A DNA stretch of 64,000 bases from Pyropia yezoensis (GCA_009829735.1 CM020619.1:14127777-14191776), one strand, 5' to 3'; counted from the stretch's first letter, positions 20,682-32,396 are shown. The notes: generated by a model from the letters alone, not told the origin. Program-made: numbers and translations.

Positions 20682-23425
20682 GGCCTGCTGTATGCCGTTG
20701 ACCGCTTGGTACGTGGCCACCGCCTTCTTCTTGAGGCCGCCCCAGCGGCCTGTCTGCCTGCTGCCACCGCTGCCACCACCACCGCCACCACCACCACCAC
20801 CGTCGCCTTTCCCGCCGCGCCGGTCCGTGGCCGGGGCGCCAACGGCCGCGAGCGCCCGCCACAGCGGCGGCAGCCGCTACTGCTGGGGCGGTGTAGAGCT
20901 GATAGATGGGCTCCGCTTCCCCCCCCCCTCCGCTTCCTTCCCCCCCCTCCGTCCCCCCCCAGAACAGAGGCGCTGTCCGCGGGGGCGTCTTTCAAACAGA
21001 AAACACATTTCGTCTTTTTAAGCACGGGTGAATGAATGTTTTACGTAGTGACATCAAACATGCGTTGGGAATACGTAGACAGTACCAAAAAAGAAGACTG
21101 TTGGTCCGCTCTGACGGCGCAGCACAAGACCTCCACGGGGGCTTCGGCGAGTACACATACATATGCAAAGGCAAAAGGGGAGGGGTGAAGACCGCCATAA
21201 ATAAGGCTCTTCCCGGCGGTGTGTGGGCCTTTCCTCCGCGCACCCGCCGTCGGCTCACCGCGGACGGCAACGCTGTCGATGTCGCGGCGCAGACAGTACT
21301 GTGCATACGCACCAAAGATGTCGAGGCAGCGGCCACGGTCCACCCAAGAGGCAGGAGTGGGCAGGTTCGTTGTTCCTGACGCGCGTGCAAGGGACCACAC
21401 GGAACGGTGCGTGGAAGGATGTGGGGCTGTGCTGCAAGCATGGTATGTTAGCGAGAGGTGGAGAGCAGGCGACAGCCACTCCATGGGCGGTCCATCACGG
21501 CGGTTGACACGCCACACCACACCTGCCAGACGGAGAGTATGCAGTGCAGGCAGGTGCTCTTAAAATAGACCGCCTTCCATCAACTGCAGCTAGACGCTCT
21601 TTCGCTCCTCCATCATGATGCTGCCGTCTGTCCTCGTTGCCGTGTGCCTGTCGAGAAGCTCAGTTGCTGGCGGACGCGTCACATCAGAATCCTCGTGCAA
21701 AGGGACTGCAGACCGTCCTGTCTCGCCCCACTGTCCCCATCGCTTGCTCAACCCGCCTCCCATCACCGACAGCTGCTGCGACTTCGCCAATCAGCTGTTC
21801 CTCTGTTGTCAGGCCCCCTCACCCTCCGCCGCACCCGATGTGTCTTGAAGGGTCACGTTGTCCGGGATAGGGGGGGGGGCTGGTCGTGCCCTGTGAGTGG
21901 CTACAGTGCTTGTTGGCCTATTCAGTCAGTCGCTGCGGTGGGGAGGGGGCGGGGAGGGGCGCGCGGTCGATTGCCATCGATTATTCCTCGATGAAGAGGT
22001 AGTGGCGCAATTGATTGCCCTTGACATGTTTAATTCATTCGATACATTTTTCTACAAAGTTCAAACAGTACGTGAGCAACTTGCGACGATTTTCGTTGCA
22101 AGGCAAATGTGGGCATAAAATATAACAACAAGAAATATTTCAGGGGTTCCACATTGCTTCACGCTTCTTCTCCCAAGTGCTGCAATCTGTTATACATAGA
22201 CGGCTCAGACTGCCGCGGTGTAGTTCGCTGCTTCTCCACGGCGATCCTTTTGACCTCTGTGCTACCCGCTACCTTCTTGGGTCCCTATCTTGCGGACATC
22301 CAGAACACAGCTCGCGTACGCTCTTCCACTGCGTTGTGATGAGACTTAGCTGAAGTCGACCCTTTCCTCAAGCAGTGACCCGCCGCACTTGCGGATAGCT
22401 CACCGCGTTGGTGGCACTGGTCAGTCTACAAGGGAAGGGCGGCCTTTGCTCCATTGACCGGCTTACGGTCCTCGATGAGGCTTGCTGACAGATCACGACT
22501 TCATCTTTTCTGAAACGTGGGGCCATATTGCCACATCTATCAAACGTTTATTTTTAATACTTGTCGCGATTCTTTTGAAGTTTCCTTGAATCAGGTCTTG
22601 CTCAGACGTCAAGCTTTTTGCGTGCAGCCTCAGTACAGCACGTGTCGTCCTCTCCACTGTGGTCCCTCCTGCACGACCGGGTCGTGCAGCGGCCATGTGC
22701 CACGGCAGCCACCCTCCCCATCGCCGTCCAGGGCTCCTGTCCCAACACAGCCGGGTCGACGAGGCCAGCCAGGGACGAACTGTCGCGTGAACCACGCTCT
22801 TTGCGTGATGCTTCTCCTCGCTGCGTACCCCTCGGGCGGGTTTTAGCTTGCAGTTGTGGACGCGTCTCGTCGAGCCAGGCGCTCGGAATGACACCCGCAG
22901 CACACCACTGTTGCCATAGGGAGGTCGCTAGGGTGCTTGTACAATGACAAGGATGCCGCACGCGCGGCATTTATAGACTGCCTTGGCGCTGTCTCGCTCA
23001 ACTTTTCCCTCTCATCGTGGCTATCCCTCCCCACCTCTTTCGACACGTGCTTGGCCGGCGCCGCACCTCTGTCGCCGCGTGCTCTGCCGCCGCTGCAGAA
23101 CGCCCTCTCCTGGGCCGGTCTGCTGGTGGCCTTGCTCGATTCTTCTCTGCCCTGCCCCGCCCTCGCACCTCCTGTGAGATCGTTGCTCGTCGTGGCATTG
23201 ACTCGTGCCGGCCCTTGCATGCCTTGCCCATTCCCCCAGGCCTTCTTGGTACAGCTGGCCGACTACATCCCGCCTCCATCCACCTTGCTCGTTTTCTTGC
23301 TGCAGTGTACTTGCTGGCCTACCCCAAGGGACCGTCCTGTACAGGGTGCCGCCGCCGCTGGCAGCCCTGTGGGCGGGTGCTGCCCATCGCTCAAGAGGAA
23401 CAACCGCCCTTTGAGCCTGCCGGTC
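20682..23425. other. Gene-poor stretch
   Basis: Contains C-rich runs at 20918-20961 and an AT-rich island near 22010-22145 that is unusual for this window. Open frames on both strands between 20990 and 22950 lack recognisable domains. I find no convincing gene, tRNA or rRNA. Confidence 0.5.
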
Positions 23426-23869
23426 ATGGAGCGAGGAGACGCTTTAGGCTCCACGGTCGAAGCTCCGTCGGGCGACACCGGCGCAGCTCCTGGCTCCTCA
23501 GCTCCGGCTGCCCTTGAAGTGAGCGACAACCAGCCATCTGGCGGCACCGACGTGTCGCCCCGGCAGGATCCCTTGCCCATCTCCCCCTCCGGCAGCAGGA
23601 CTTCGGCGCTTCTTCCTCACCGCCTCCCCACCACTCCCACCCCCCTACACCCCCCCCCCACCCCCGCCCACAATGACGAGAACAGGCTGCGGCAGTTGGA
23701 GACCGCCTTGAACGTAGCCTTACTCGTAGACGGCGGTCTCGTAGCCCCTGCGCAGGACGCTGGGGCGCCGGAGGCCACCGCCGCGGCCCCTACCGCCCAT
23801 CACCACCGCGGCGCGTCGCGGGTGTCCCGTGAGATGGGAAAAGCGGCACGCGCACACCGCGTTGGCTGA
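23426..23869 (+). CDS. Hypothetical 147-aa protein or first exon
   Basis: The ATG at 23426 opens a frame giving MERGDALGSTVEAPSG and onward: an Ala/Pro/Ser-rich, probably disordered region, a short helical segment (ENRLRQLETALNVALLVDGG), then a His/Ala/Arg-rich tail. The product has the acidic, Ala-rich composition of coding sequence here rather than random Arg/Pro noise. A GTGAGA sequence near its end could be a splice donor, which would make this a first exon. No domain is recognised and no partner exon was found. Confidence 0.3.
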   Translation: MERGDALGSTVEAPSGDTGAAPGSSAPAALEVSDNQPSGGTDVSPRQDPLPISPSGSRTSALLPHRLPTTPTPLHPPPTPAHNDENRLRQLETALNVALLVDGGLVAPAQDAGAPEATAAAPTAHHHRGASRVSREMGKAARAHRVG

Positions 23870-25087
23870 CTTCGGCTCCCCTCGGCGCCGCTGCCACGCC
23901 ATGGCGGCGGTGATGGGGGTGGGAGGGTGGGTGAATGGTAGCCAAGGAGGAAGGGCGGGGGGGGTGCTAGCGAGTCTTTCTGCTTTGTTCTCGCCGCTGT
24001 GTATGACTTGATCGATCGACCTCGTTGATTGCGTCGCTCTCGCGTGCACAATTGTACATATGGCAGACAGAGGGAGGTATTCAAGCATGAGCATCGCGAA
24101 CATGGCTCAATCTTGGGCGCACGTTTTGTATTCTCAGTCACCCTCGCCACACGCCACACCACCCCCCCACGCACCCACCGAGTGACGCTCAGGGCACCCA
24201 GGCCCCCACGGGAGGGTGGGGTGCATACCCGTCCCCAGCAGTGGACCCAGCGGCACGGCGCAAACGTCTCTACTCCACCCCTCCCCCCCCCCCCACCCCT
24301 ACGCTGCCCGCTGCCCGTTGCCCGCCCCCCCCTCACTATCCGCCCTTCGCGGCACTGCATCACCTGGCCGTCAGCTAATCAGGCGGCGTCCCTGGCAAGT
24401 AGGACGGGACGGCCACAGCCGCAGCTACCAATCCATTGGCGACAGCACGCGCGCGCGCGCGCTGGGGGTAGGAGGGGGGGGGGGGGGGGAGCGGAGAGAG
24501 AGGAGAGGGGTGGCGTTCGCCGTTTGCAGGGGGAGGAGGCGGTGCAAAAGGGAGTGGTGGTTGGTGGTTGGTGGATGGGGGGAGACTACCGCTGTCACCT
24601 CCGCCACAGAGGACCCCTACCGCCGCCACTCCCATCCCCCACTCCCGCTTTAGAACCGCCCCACCTGGTCGGTACGGCAACTGCCTCGGGTGGTGGGGAG
24701 GAAATCCACCAGTGGCAGACCCCCCCACCTTCCCGACCGGCGGCGTCGGCTCTGGTTACAGCGCAAGCGCCGTCGCGAGCCAGGAACGGGAAACAGGAAG
24801 TGGCCGGTACGACATGAGGGAGCCACAACCGGTACGGCCGCAGCGGCTACAGTCTTGCACACCATTGCATCGGCAAGCCCCAAACACACGGTGACGCTCA
24901 CACACCTAAAAACGAGGCACCCAGACCAGCAAACGATCCAAACGAGTGCTGCCAGGAGGGGGGAGAGAATTTACAACAGCACAAGCCCAACCGCGCGAGC
25001 AAAACGAGAAGCAAGCAAAAAACACCGTGAGCAACCCTCAGACGCATTCTGAGCGACAAGCCCCATGGCACCCACGAGCAGTTTCCA
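23870..25087. other. Low-complexity intergenic region
   Basis: Contains a (GC)n stretch near 24450-24462 followed by a run of about 17 G from 24473, several C runs, and no supportable gene. The end adjoins the 3' end of the U2AF35 gene. Confidence 0.6.
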
Positions 25088-25843
25088 CTAGTATCGGTGG
25101 TGGTCTGGGTAGCCACCGCGTCGGACCACTTCTCCCTGTCTACCAGACTCACCCCATTCCCGCTCCATGTGCTGCTCCGAGCCCCGTTCCCAGTCACGCC
25201 CACCGTCACGGCTGTGCCCCCGCCGGCGTGGCGGCGACCGGGACGGTGGCAGCGCCTTGGCCGACCGCCGTCGGCGGCCAAACAGCTGCTCATAGGCACC
25301 GTCGCTCAGCTTGCACAGGTGCATAAAGTTGCAATAGTCCCCTCGGTCACACTCCCCCTCCTCAAACGGACGGCAACGCGCCTCGCGGAAGTGGGCAACG
25401 GGGGAGAGATCCGCCTGCACGGGCCTGCCCGCGTACCAGCGAGAGTCCAGGGCGACCAACGCCGCCGCCGCAGCGTCCTCGTCGTGGAACTTGACGTATG
25501 TGTTGCCCGCCAGGTGGTCGCTCAGGTTCCCGCACACGTGCAGCTCGTCGACGCGGCCGTACTTGCCCATCTCTCGCCACACGTCGATGTAGAAGCGGTC
25601 AAAGTGGGTCGACTCGTCACGGGAGGAGATGGCGGGCGGCGGCAGCCCCGCCGCGGCGGCCGTCGCTCGGATCTGCTCTGGGGAGTAGTACATGTTGGTG
25701 AGCAGCAGCGTCGAAGAGGACAGAGGCTTGTGGTGCAGCCGGGAGCACCGCTCCCCGTGACGGCACGCCCCCATCTTGTAGTAAAAGGGACAGTTGACGC
25801 GGTCGCGCTCGGTTCCATGGATAGAAACTAGGTGCTTGGCCAT
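25088..25843 (-). CDS. U2AF1: U2AF small subunit (U2AF35)
   Basis: A 251-aa splicing factor that recognises the AG at 3' splice sites as part of the U2AF heterodimer. In order: a CCCH zinc finger (C...C-RHGER-C-SRL-H, about residues 18-38), a U2AF-homology RRM with DRFYIDVWREMGKYG (about 78-150), a second CCCH finger (CRPFEEGECDRGDYCNFMH), and a short C-terminal RS-like region rich in Arg, Ser and Gly. Length and order match U2AF35, which usually starts MAEYLASIFGTE; MAKHLVSIHGTE at 25843 matches this. An in-frame ATG at 25924 would add 27 residues with no family counterpart, so I prefer 25843. Single exon. Its presence fits the introns seen in neighbouring genes. Confidence 0.96.
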   Translation of the reverse strand: MAKHLVSIHGTERDRVNCPFYYKMGACRHGERCSRLHHKPLSSSTLLLTNMYYSPEQIRATAAAAGLPPPAISSRDESTHFDRFYIDVWREMGKYGRVDELHVCGNLSDHLAGNTYVKFHDEDAAAAALVALDSRWYAGRPVQADLSPVAHFREARCRPFEEGECDRGDYCNFMHLCKLSDGAYEQLFGRRRRSAKALPPSRSPPRRRGHSRDGGRDWERGSEQHMEREWGESGRQGEVVRRGGYPDHHRY

Positions 25844-26480
25844 CGTGCCGCCAGCCTCGCAGGGGTCGTGACGATGGCGACTAGTGTGCGATGCAGGGGT
25901 GAGGGTAAGGCAGGACTCGAGCATGACGAAGAGACTCCGTCCAAGTCGGATCAGGTGACAACGGATTCAGTGATGAATTTCGTGTTATATAGGTGATTCA
26001 GTGTTCAAGTATGACAGTTCCAGCAGGCGGTTCCGCTGTCCCAGAGCGTCGCCCGCGAGATCGATCTTTTTAGTTTAGTGCTCACGGCACCTTAATACTT
26101 CTGCGTCTCGTGGCAGAGTCGGCCGCCGTTGGACAATATTGGCTACCGCACGTGCCCTCTCTTGGCGACATGACGATGCCGCCCCGCCTGGCCGCACATC
26201 TGCAGGCATCGCACTCTCCCTCCCTCACCCATTTATCGCCCCGTGTCCTCGCCCTGCACTCGCGCCCGCTACACATACCCCAAAGCGTCGGGCCATGCCG
26301 CGTCAGTCGCGACCGTGAGCCACGCTATCCATCTGCGTGGCTGCATCCTCCCTACCTCTTCTCCTCCGTGAGGATGGTGCCCCAAGAGCATCAGTAAGCC
26401 AACTCTACGGCTTCACGAGGTGGGGACGACAACGAGACTCGCAAGCCGCATGCATGAGTACCTTTCGGAAGCAACGCATC
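25844..26480. other. Short intergenic region between two minus-strand genes
   Basis: Probable U2AF35 promoter and 5' UTR. Somewhat AT-richer than average near 25975-26100. I see no additional gene. Confidence 0.5.
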
Positions 26481-29039
26481 TCACTTGGCTGTTGTCCCCA
26501 TTGCAGCCACGGCCGCGGTGTCTGCTTCCTTTCTTGCACCCACGGGCGCCTTAGTCCCGTCCGTCAGCACCTTCACTTCCTTCGGGGCCACCCCAAAGTG
26601 TGTCCCCGCCAGCCGTGGCTCCGGTGCTCCGAGTCGAACGGCGGCCTCAGTAAAGCTGCTCCAATTACTCCCCAGCAGCGCCCGCGTCCGCGCCAGGCAC
26701 AATAAGTCGACCAGCGCGTGTACCACACACGCCGCGTCGCGGCCATCACAATCCCGACGCTGGTTGTCTATGGCACCCGGAAAGTCTGTCCGTAGTGCCA
26801 CCGCGGCGGCCGCAGTGTCGGTGGCGACGTAAAATCTGGTCTTCGGCTCCGCCTCAACCAGCGCCCGCATCTCCGCAGCAAACGTGTCCACGCTCGCCGC
26901 TGACCGCCACCGCTGCATCGTCGCAGTCGCGGTGATGCCGTATTCAGCATCCGCGTCAGGGACGTCGGCAATGTCTGCTGCCAGCGCTTTGCACCTGATG
27001 TGTACGCCGACGCGGCCGGTGAGGCCGGCGGCCACGTGCCCATCCACAGCCTCCGTGACGGCGGGAACGGGCTTGAGAGCCCGAATGGCGTCATTGGCGG
27101 CTTGCCAGGTGGAAAGCTTTGGCTCGGTCGGTTCCATCACGTACGCGCCCTTGAAGTAGATGCTCTTCGCTGGGTCGTGCGGGATGGGCTGCCCCTTCAC
27201 TGCACCGCCCCCGTCCATTTCCATGTAGTTGTAAAAGGAAAAGGCACCCCAGGCGGTATCCCACGACGCCCCGCCCTTCATGTCGGGCCACTTGGGCAGA
27301 AAGGATGACAGCACCACGTGCGCGGAGTCATCGTACAGATGCGTCCAGTTCGCAGAAATGTGTGCGTCGGCCTGCCACACGACGATAAGTTCACGATCCG
27401 TGGCAGCAGCATAGGCCGCAGCAGATCCGTAGGCACGGAGACGGTTGCCCAGGCCATGCTGAACATGTGCGACAAGCAGACGCGGCCGTGCAGCGGTCGA
27501 CGACTTGGCTGCGGCCCCCCGCGCAACAAGACGACTCAGTAGGCGTTCCTTCACAGAACTTTCCATGGACGACAGCAAATCCCACGGCACCTCCCACTCA
27601 TCGTGCAGCCGTCGACCAAGTGCCAAGTTCCATGCATGCGCCACCGCGTGCGCAGGGGTCAACGAGCGCAGGTTGGCCGGCACGCGGGTCGCACGGAGGA
27701 CAGTGGTGGCCCGCTGCGTCTTGTCGCCAGCGCCGCGACCGCCGCGACCGCCGGAACCGTGGGTGTAGGTACTGCGAGCGCCGGCGGCCAGCGCAGACGA
27801 CCAAGGCGGGAGGTCCCGCAGCAGCAGCGAATTCACATCAATCTCCACCCCAACGAAACGCACACTAGCCTGTGCCCGCTCCTGATCGCCGTGTGGTACG
27901 TGCTTGATGGCGTTGTAGTCAATGGTGCGTTTGACCAGACCCGATGCAACCAACCGCCCGTACAGGTCCTCGTCGTCCCAACCGTACGTCTGCAAACGCT
28001 CGTCGTAGCCACCAATCGCCAGCAGATCAGCCCGCTTCACCACCAGCGCTCCGTTCATGTGGCGTTCATTTTCCGAGCGCGCCGCCCCATAGTGACCACT
28101 GTAAAACGCTGCTGACGCGAGCGCGGGAGCCGTCAAAGAAGTGGCCGCCGACGACGAGGACCCAGTGTCTGCGGTAGAGCTCTCAGCCGCGGTACCCACC
28201 TTCTCGTTGGCAGACAGGGGCAGCGGCGATGGCGGGGGCGGCAGCACGTGGCGAGCCGAAAAGTTTGGCGACAGAATGTAGTCACAATCCACCCTCAGGA
28301 GGTCTGCCCTCGTCGCCGCGCTCGCGGCCAGGTTGTACGCCCGCGACAGAACCCATTGAGCCTCTCCCTCTACGCGGATGACCCGCACGCGCTGCTCCCC
28401 GGGCAGGACGTCAGCGACCACGTCAGACAGAGGCGGTGACGACGACCAGTCGACCAGAACAAGCTCGTCTACCCCTCCCACAGCCGCCCACGAGCGTAGA
28501 ACCTTCCGCAAAGTGTCGTGCCGGTTCCTGCACGCCGCAATCAAGGACGTGCCATCCGCGGCGTCTGCCCCCCCACCAGTGGCCAACCGCATCGATACGC
28601 CGCCGAGACCACGTCGCAGCCGGTCTTCGTCTGCTGCCGTCACGAGCAGCCACGTCATTGCCGCGACACACAGCACCGCCGACACGATGCGAGCCAAGCT
28701 GGACGCTGCACGGGCCTTGGACGGCGAGGCTGGTGTCGCGGTTGGCGAAAAGCGGCGTGCCCCCCCCGCTCCGCTCCCTTCAACCTGCGGGACCAAGCGG
28801 CCGCTGCCGAGGGCGGCGCCCATCTTGGATGTGGCCAGCCGCCGCAACAGCAGCGGTACCGTCGCGGTCTGCCGGGGCGTTGCCGATCTTGGACCACCGC
28901 CGCCAAAGTTGGAGTACATGGCCTGCCTGACGGCCCGTTCATACGATGGCCGGGGCGGGCGGGGGGGACGGGGGGGAGGGATGGAGGGGGACCCAGGCTC
29001 CGTGCTCACCACGCTCCACGCGCGCTCATGGGGATGCAT
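26481..29039 (-). CDS. Two-domain type II membrane glycosyltransferase
   Basis: An 852-aa single-exon protein. A basic, Pro-rich cytosolic tail is followed by one membrane segment (IVSAVLCVAAMTWLLV, about 117-136), the Golgi type II layout. First lumenal domain: a GT-A-like fold with DCDYIL (DxD-type metal site) and a block NGALVVKRADLLAIGGYDE...YGWDDEDLYGRL, typical of the galactosyltransferase C-terminal (GT7C/GT2-like) family. Second domain, about 490-840: HVQHGLGNRLRAYGSAAAYA and GRVGVHIRCKAL resemble GDP-fucose-dependent GT-B enzymes (NodZ/O-FucT group). The upstream frame starts with TTG, so ATG 29039 is chosen. The enzyme probably adds two sugars to a wall polysaccharide or glycoprotein; substrates are not known. 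The linkers are Ala/Ser-rich. Confidence 0.8.
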   Translation of the reverse strand: MHPHERAWSVVSTEPGSPSIPPPRPPRPPRPSYERAVRQAMYSNFGGGGPRSATPRQTATVPLLLRRLATSKMGAALGSGRLVPQVEGSGAGGARRFSPTATPASPSKARAASSLARIVSAVLCVAAMTWLLVTAADEDRLRRGLGGVSMRLATGGGADAADGTSLIAACRNRHDTLRKVLRSWAAVGGVDELVLVDWSSSPPLSDVVADVLPGEQRVRVIRVEGEAQWVLSRAYNLAASAATRADLLRVDCDYILSPNFSARHVLPPPPSPLPLSANEKVGTAAESSTADTGSSSSAATSLTAPALASAAFYSGHYGAARSENERHMNGALVVKRADLLAIGGYDERLQTYGWDDEDLYGRLVASGLVKRTIDYNAIKHVPHGDQERAQASVRFVGVEIDVNSLLLRDLPPWSSALAAGARSTYTHGSGGRGGRGAGDKTQRATTVLRATRVPANLRSLTPAHAVAHAWNLALGRRLHDEWEVPWDLLSSMESSVKERLLSRLVARGAAAKSSTAARPRLLVAHVQHGLGNRLRAYGSAAAYAAATDRELIVVWQADAHISANWTHLYDDSAHVVLSSFLPKWPDMKGGASWDTAWGAFSFYNYMEMDGGGAVKGQPIPHDPAKSIYFKGAYVMEPTEPKLSTWQAANDAIRALKPVPAVTEAVDGHVAAGLTGRVGVHIRCKALAADIADVPDADAEYGITATATMQRWRSAASVDTFAAEMRALVEAEPKTRFYVATDTAAAAVALRTDFPGAIDNQRRDCDGRDAACVVHALVDLLCLARTRALLGSNWSSFTEAAVRLGAPEPRLAGTHFGVAPKEVKVLTDGTKAPVGARKEADTAAVAAMGTTAK

Positions 29040-30677
29040 GGTGGGTAAAGGCTGAACGGGAGGATGTCGTGAAAACAGAGGCAGCAAGGAGTAAAAGGGA
29101 AGGGGACTTGGCAAGGGGCCTCGCGGTCACCTGCTCAACGCCCAGCAGGGTCGCCGCCCGCAGCGTCGATGCTCAAACAATATCCCCGTCGTCGACTGTG
29201 TTGTTCTCCTTGCAGCCCAGCGGTCCACCGCTCAGCCGTACCCAGACGACACTTGGAAGATGGGAAGAGGCAGATGGCCCGCCAAACGACGTGCAGGATC
29301 GCCTGGGCGCCTTCGGCGAGCGTGGGATGCCGTGGCGAGGGCGGCCGCCACCGCTGCCGACGGTCGCGAGCCCCCCCCCCCACCACTCCTGACAGCCCCC
29401 TGTCTGGGCGGCGGGGCGACCGGAGCGCGTCCCCGCGAGCCACCTGTTTGCCGCCTGTACAGCACGGGGCATCGCCAGCATCTAGGCGGCGGCTTACCAA
29501 AGATTGTATGGAGGGAGCTCTTAAGACAGAGGGGCGCGAAAAGGAAGTCACCCCTCTCGACATCCCACACGGTGGTGTGCCCGCTGGAATGACCACAGCC
29601 GGGGGCCGTATCGAGTGGCTCCCCCGCCGCCCTGATCGTGTAAGCGGCACTGTGTGACTCCCCCGAGCCGGGAGTGCCAGAGCGGAGGTGGGTTGAGGGT
29701 ACTGTAGGGCGGGGGCGGCGCCCTGCACCACACACGTCCGGCATGCAGAGGACGCTACGGCCGCCCCCTGCTTACGACCAGGTGCGAGTCATGCCGCCTT
29801 CCGTGCATGCCTGTACAAGCACGCAGCAGAGACCAGTGTGGGCGCGGTACATACCTTGGCGTGACTTTATTGCCCGTTCGCCGAGGGACGCGTGGCTGCC
29901 CTGTGTGTGGCTCGACGACGAGCGCGAAGACTGCCGTCCGTGGAACAGCGAGCCTATCAGCAGCAGACACCTAAGGCACACACAAACAAGAGGGGTCGTA
30001 GACAATCTACGTGCGTGCCACGGCCGCACTTCTTGAGGTGGACTGCCTCAACTGAAAGGACGAATGAACCGCGGGGTCCTTCGACGTGAGCTCTTGCGAC
30101 GGACACCACACGGGCCAAGCGCTCGTTCTCTGGTGTCCCCTTGACGGTGCGAGCGGCAGAACTGGATCCACGGGGGCCAGGATCCGTGGACAGGGCGGTT
30201 CACCATGCCACCACCACGATGCCGACAGTTGACACGGCATCCTTTGCCTCGAGCGCCTCTTGCACAACCCACCTGTTGGTTGCCGGCCCCTCTGCAAGCC
30301 TTAGAATCTGGCGCAGGGAAGTCACCAATTACAAATACTTTACTTGATCCGAGGATTTTGTTCCAGTGTACTGTACGGCATTCACGATGCTCCGAGTCGA
30401 GATGTTCCATCTCTTGAGCCACACCTATGGAAGACGGGGCATGGGGAAGTGGATGCATGCCCTCTTACATGTATGCTCTATATGTGAGGGCAAGTAGTGT
30501 CGAGCGTGTAGGAGTGCTGCGAACCACAGGCCGTCCGGCGAGCCGCTGCCGATCTGAGCTGCTGATCGGGCGTCCTCCTCTTCGTGTTTTGTTGGCCGGT
30601 CTGACCCCTTTGTACTTGTGCCTCTCGTGCTCCCTTGTGGTACTCCCCCCTCCCCTCCCCCCCACTTTCTCTGCGCC
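29040..30677. other. Divergent intergenic region
   Basis: Separates the glycosyltransferase (-) from the SDR gene (+) and probably contains both promoters. Open frames at 29135-29744 on both strands have biased composition and no domain. The last 130 bp before the SDR start are pyrimidine-rich. Confidence 0.5.
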
Positions 30678-31517
30678 ATGGCACCCCCCCGTTTTTCTAT
30701 TGTAACGGGCGCCAACAAGGGCATTGGGCTCGCCATCACGCGTGCACTGGCCACCTCTGGCGCCACGGTCGTCCTCACTGCCCGCAACTCGGACCTCGGC
30801 CGCGCGGCTGCCGAGTCCCTTTCCGCCTCGGTCGCGGGCAAGGTGGTCTTCCACCCGCTGGATGTAACGTCTTCATCGTCCATTGCGGCGCTCGCAGACG
30901 CGGTGTCGTCCAACGCGTTTGGCGCTGGCCCCCTGGACGCGCTAGTGTGCAACGCCGGCTGGGCCGCAAAGGGCTCCGCCTTCACCCCGGACATTGCCCG
31001 CCAGTCGCTGGACGTCAACTACAAAGGGGTGCGTGACGTGAGCCGGGCGCTCCTCCCGGCGCTGCGGGCCAACCCCGGCGGGTCGCAGCTGGTGGTCGTC
31101 TCGTCCCGGTCGGGCAACGTCGGGCAGATTGCGGCAGACGCTCCGCAGCGGGCGCGCCTGGCCGCCACGGACCTTGGCCAGGCCGAGCTAGACCGCCTGG
31201 CTGACTCGTTTGTGGAGGCGGTCGAGGCGGGGGGTGACCTGCGGGGGTGGCCCCGCACCGCGTATGGGGTCAGCAAGATGGCGGCTACCGCGCAGGTGCG
31301 GCTGCTGGCGCGGGAGGAGGCGGCGGCCGGCAGTGGGGTGGTGGTGAGCGCCTGCTGCCCAGGCTACGTGAATACAGACATGACCTCTGGGAGGGGACAC
31401 CTGACGGTGGAGGAGGGGGCGGACACGCCCGTGTGGCTCGCCTCGGGGGGGGCTGGCACCCGCAGTGGGGGGATGTGGGCGGAGCGCAAGGAGTTGGATT
31501 TTGCCAAGGGCTGGTGA
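30678..31517 (+). CDS. Short-chain dehydrogenase, carbonyl reductase type
   Basis: A 279-aa single-exon classical SDR of NADPH-dependent carbonyl reductase (CBR1-like) type. Near the N-terminus it has the cofactor motif TGANKGIG; then VCNAG (NNAG-like), a Ser in VVVSSRSGN and the catalytic YGVSK, in order. The C-terminus has PGYVNTDMTSGRGHLTVEEGADTPVWLA, close to CBR1/plant SDR family sequences. Length matches the family (about 275). The start is ATG 30678 in GCGCCATGG; the preceding in-frame codons are pyrimidine-rich leader. Substrates are probably reactive carbonyls or quinones in the cytosol. Its 3' end is only 155 bp from the end of the convergent GUCD1-like gene. Confidence 0.93.
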   Translation: MAPPRFSIVTGANKGIGLAITRALATSGATVVLTARNSDLGRAAAESLSASVAGKVVFHPLDVTSSSSIAALADAVSSNAFGAGPLDALVCNAGWAAKGSAFTPDIARQSLDVNYKGVRDVSRALLPALRANPGGSQLVVVSSRSGNVGQIAADAPQRARLAATDLGQAELDRLADSFVEAVEAGGDLRGWPRTAYGVSKMAATAQVRLLAREEAAAGSGVVVSACCPGYVNTDMTSGRGHLTVEEGADTPVWLASGGAGTRSGGMWAERKELDFAKGW

Positions 31518-31672
31518 GCATCTCGGACCTGGCGTGGGGGTATGGGTGACAACGATGCGGCCTGAGTGTATATACCGTGCCTAAAAAGCTTGAGACGGCC
31601 TTTCAAGCGACACGCAACCACCCCCCACACCCTCTTGGTTGCCCCCGACCGCCCGCCGCGCGCTGCCCGCCG

Positions 31673-32396
31673 TCATGGCCGGCCCGTCGTCGCCACGGTC
31701 GACGCGAAAACGGTCGCGCCGGGCGGGACGGCTGGGCGGGGACCCCCATCCTGTTGTAGCTGCTGCGGCGCCCCCCCGGCCCCCCGGGCGGCCAATGGCG
31801 GCGGCGGGCGGGGCGCTGACGGGAGCGACAACCCGTCGGCGGGCGCCACCGCGATGATGTCCTCGTCTGTCCCAAACGCGCGGCGGGCGGCCTCGAGGAC
31901 GTCCCCCTTAATCCAGCACACGTCTGCGTCACGTGGGGCAAGGGAAACGTGGGAGGGGTGCAGTGGACAACCAACGTGCGCGAAACGGTGGAAGCAAGCA
32001 AGACAGAACACAGGGGCGAGGCGGCAGTCACCACGACACACACGCACAGACAGCGCAGACGAGAAGCCACATGCGAAAACAAAAAGACCAGAGGCACAAG
32101 CAGTATGGTCCGTCGTCAAGTCAGTACGGGGGTTCCCAGCTGCAAGCACGCGCGCAACGCCAACCGGGCGGCAGCCGCACACCCCCGCCCCCACGCCCCC
32201 CCCCTGCCCGTCGCAGCCGCAGACGCACGCCCCTGCAACCGCACGGCGGGCAATGAACACCACCGCGTGTGCGTTCAGGGGGCGTCGCCCAAAGAGCGCC
32301 ACCGCCCGTGCGAGCGCACGCGCGGTGCACCGGGCGACAGCGCCGTGGCCAGCGCGCCGCCGGCCGGCGAGTGACGCGCACTGCAGGCAAGCCAAC

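Noticed and set aside
19695-21035. Two long open frames, one on each strand, encoding near-identical peptides
   Set aside because: They are the same DNA read from the two arms of the foldback element, not a duplicated gene.
25844-25924. 27-residue N-terminal extension of U2AF35
   Set aside because: U2AF35 proteins start at the MA-x-x-L-x-S-I-x-GTE position, so the extension is more likely 5' UTR.
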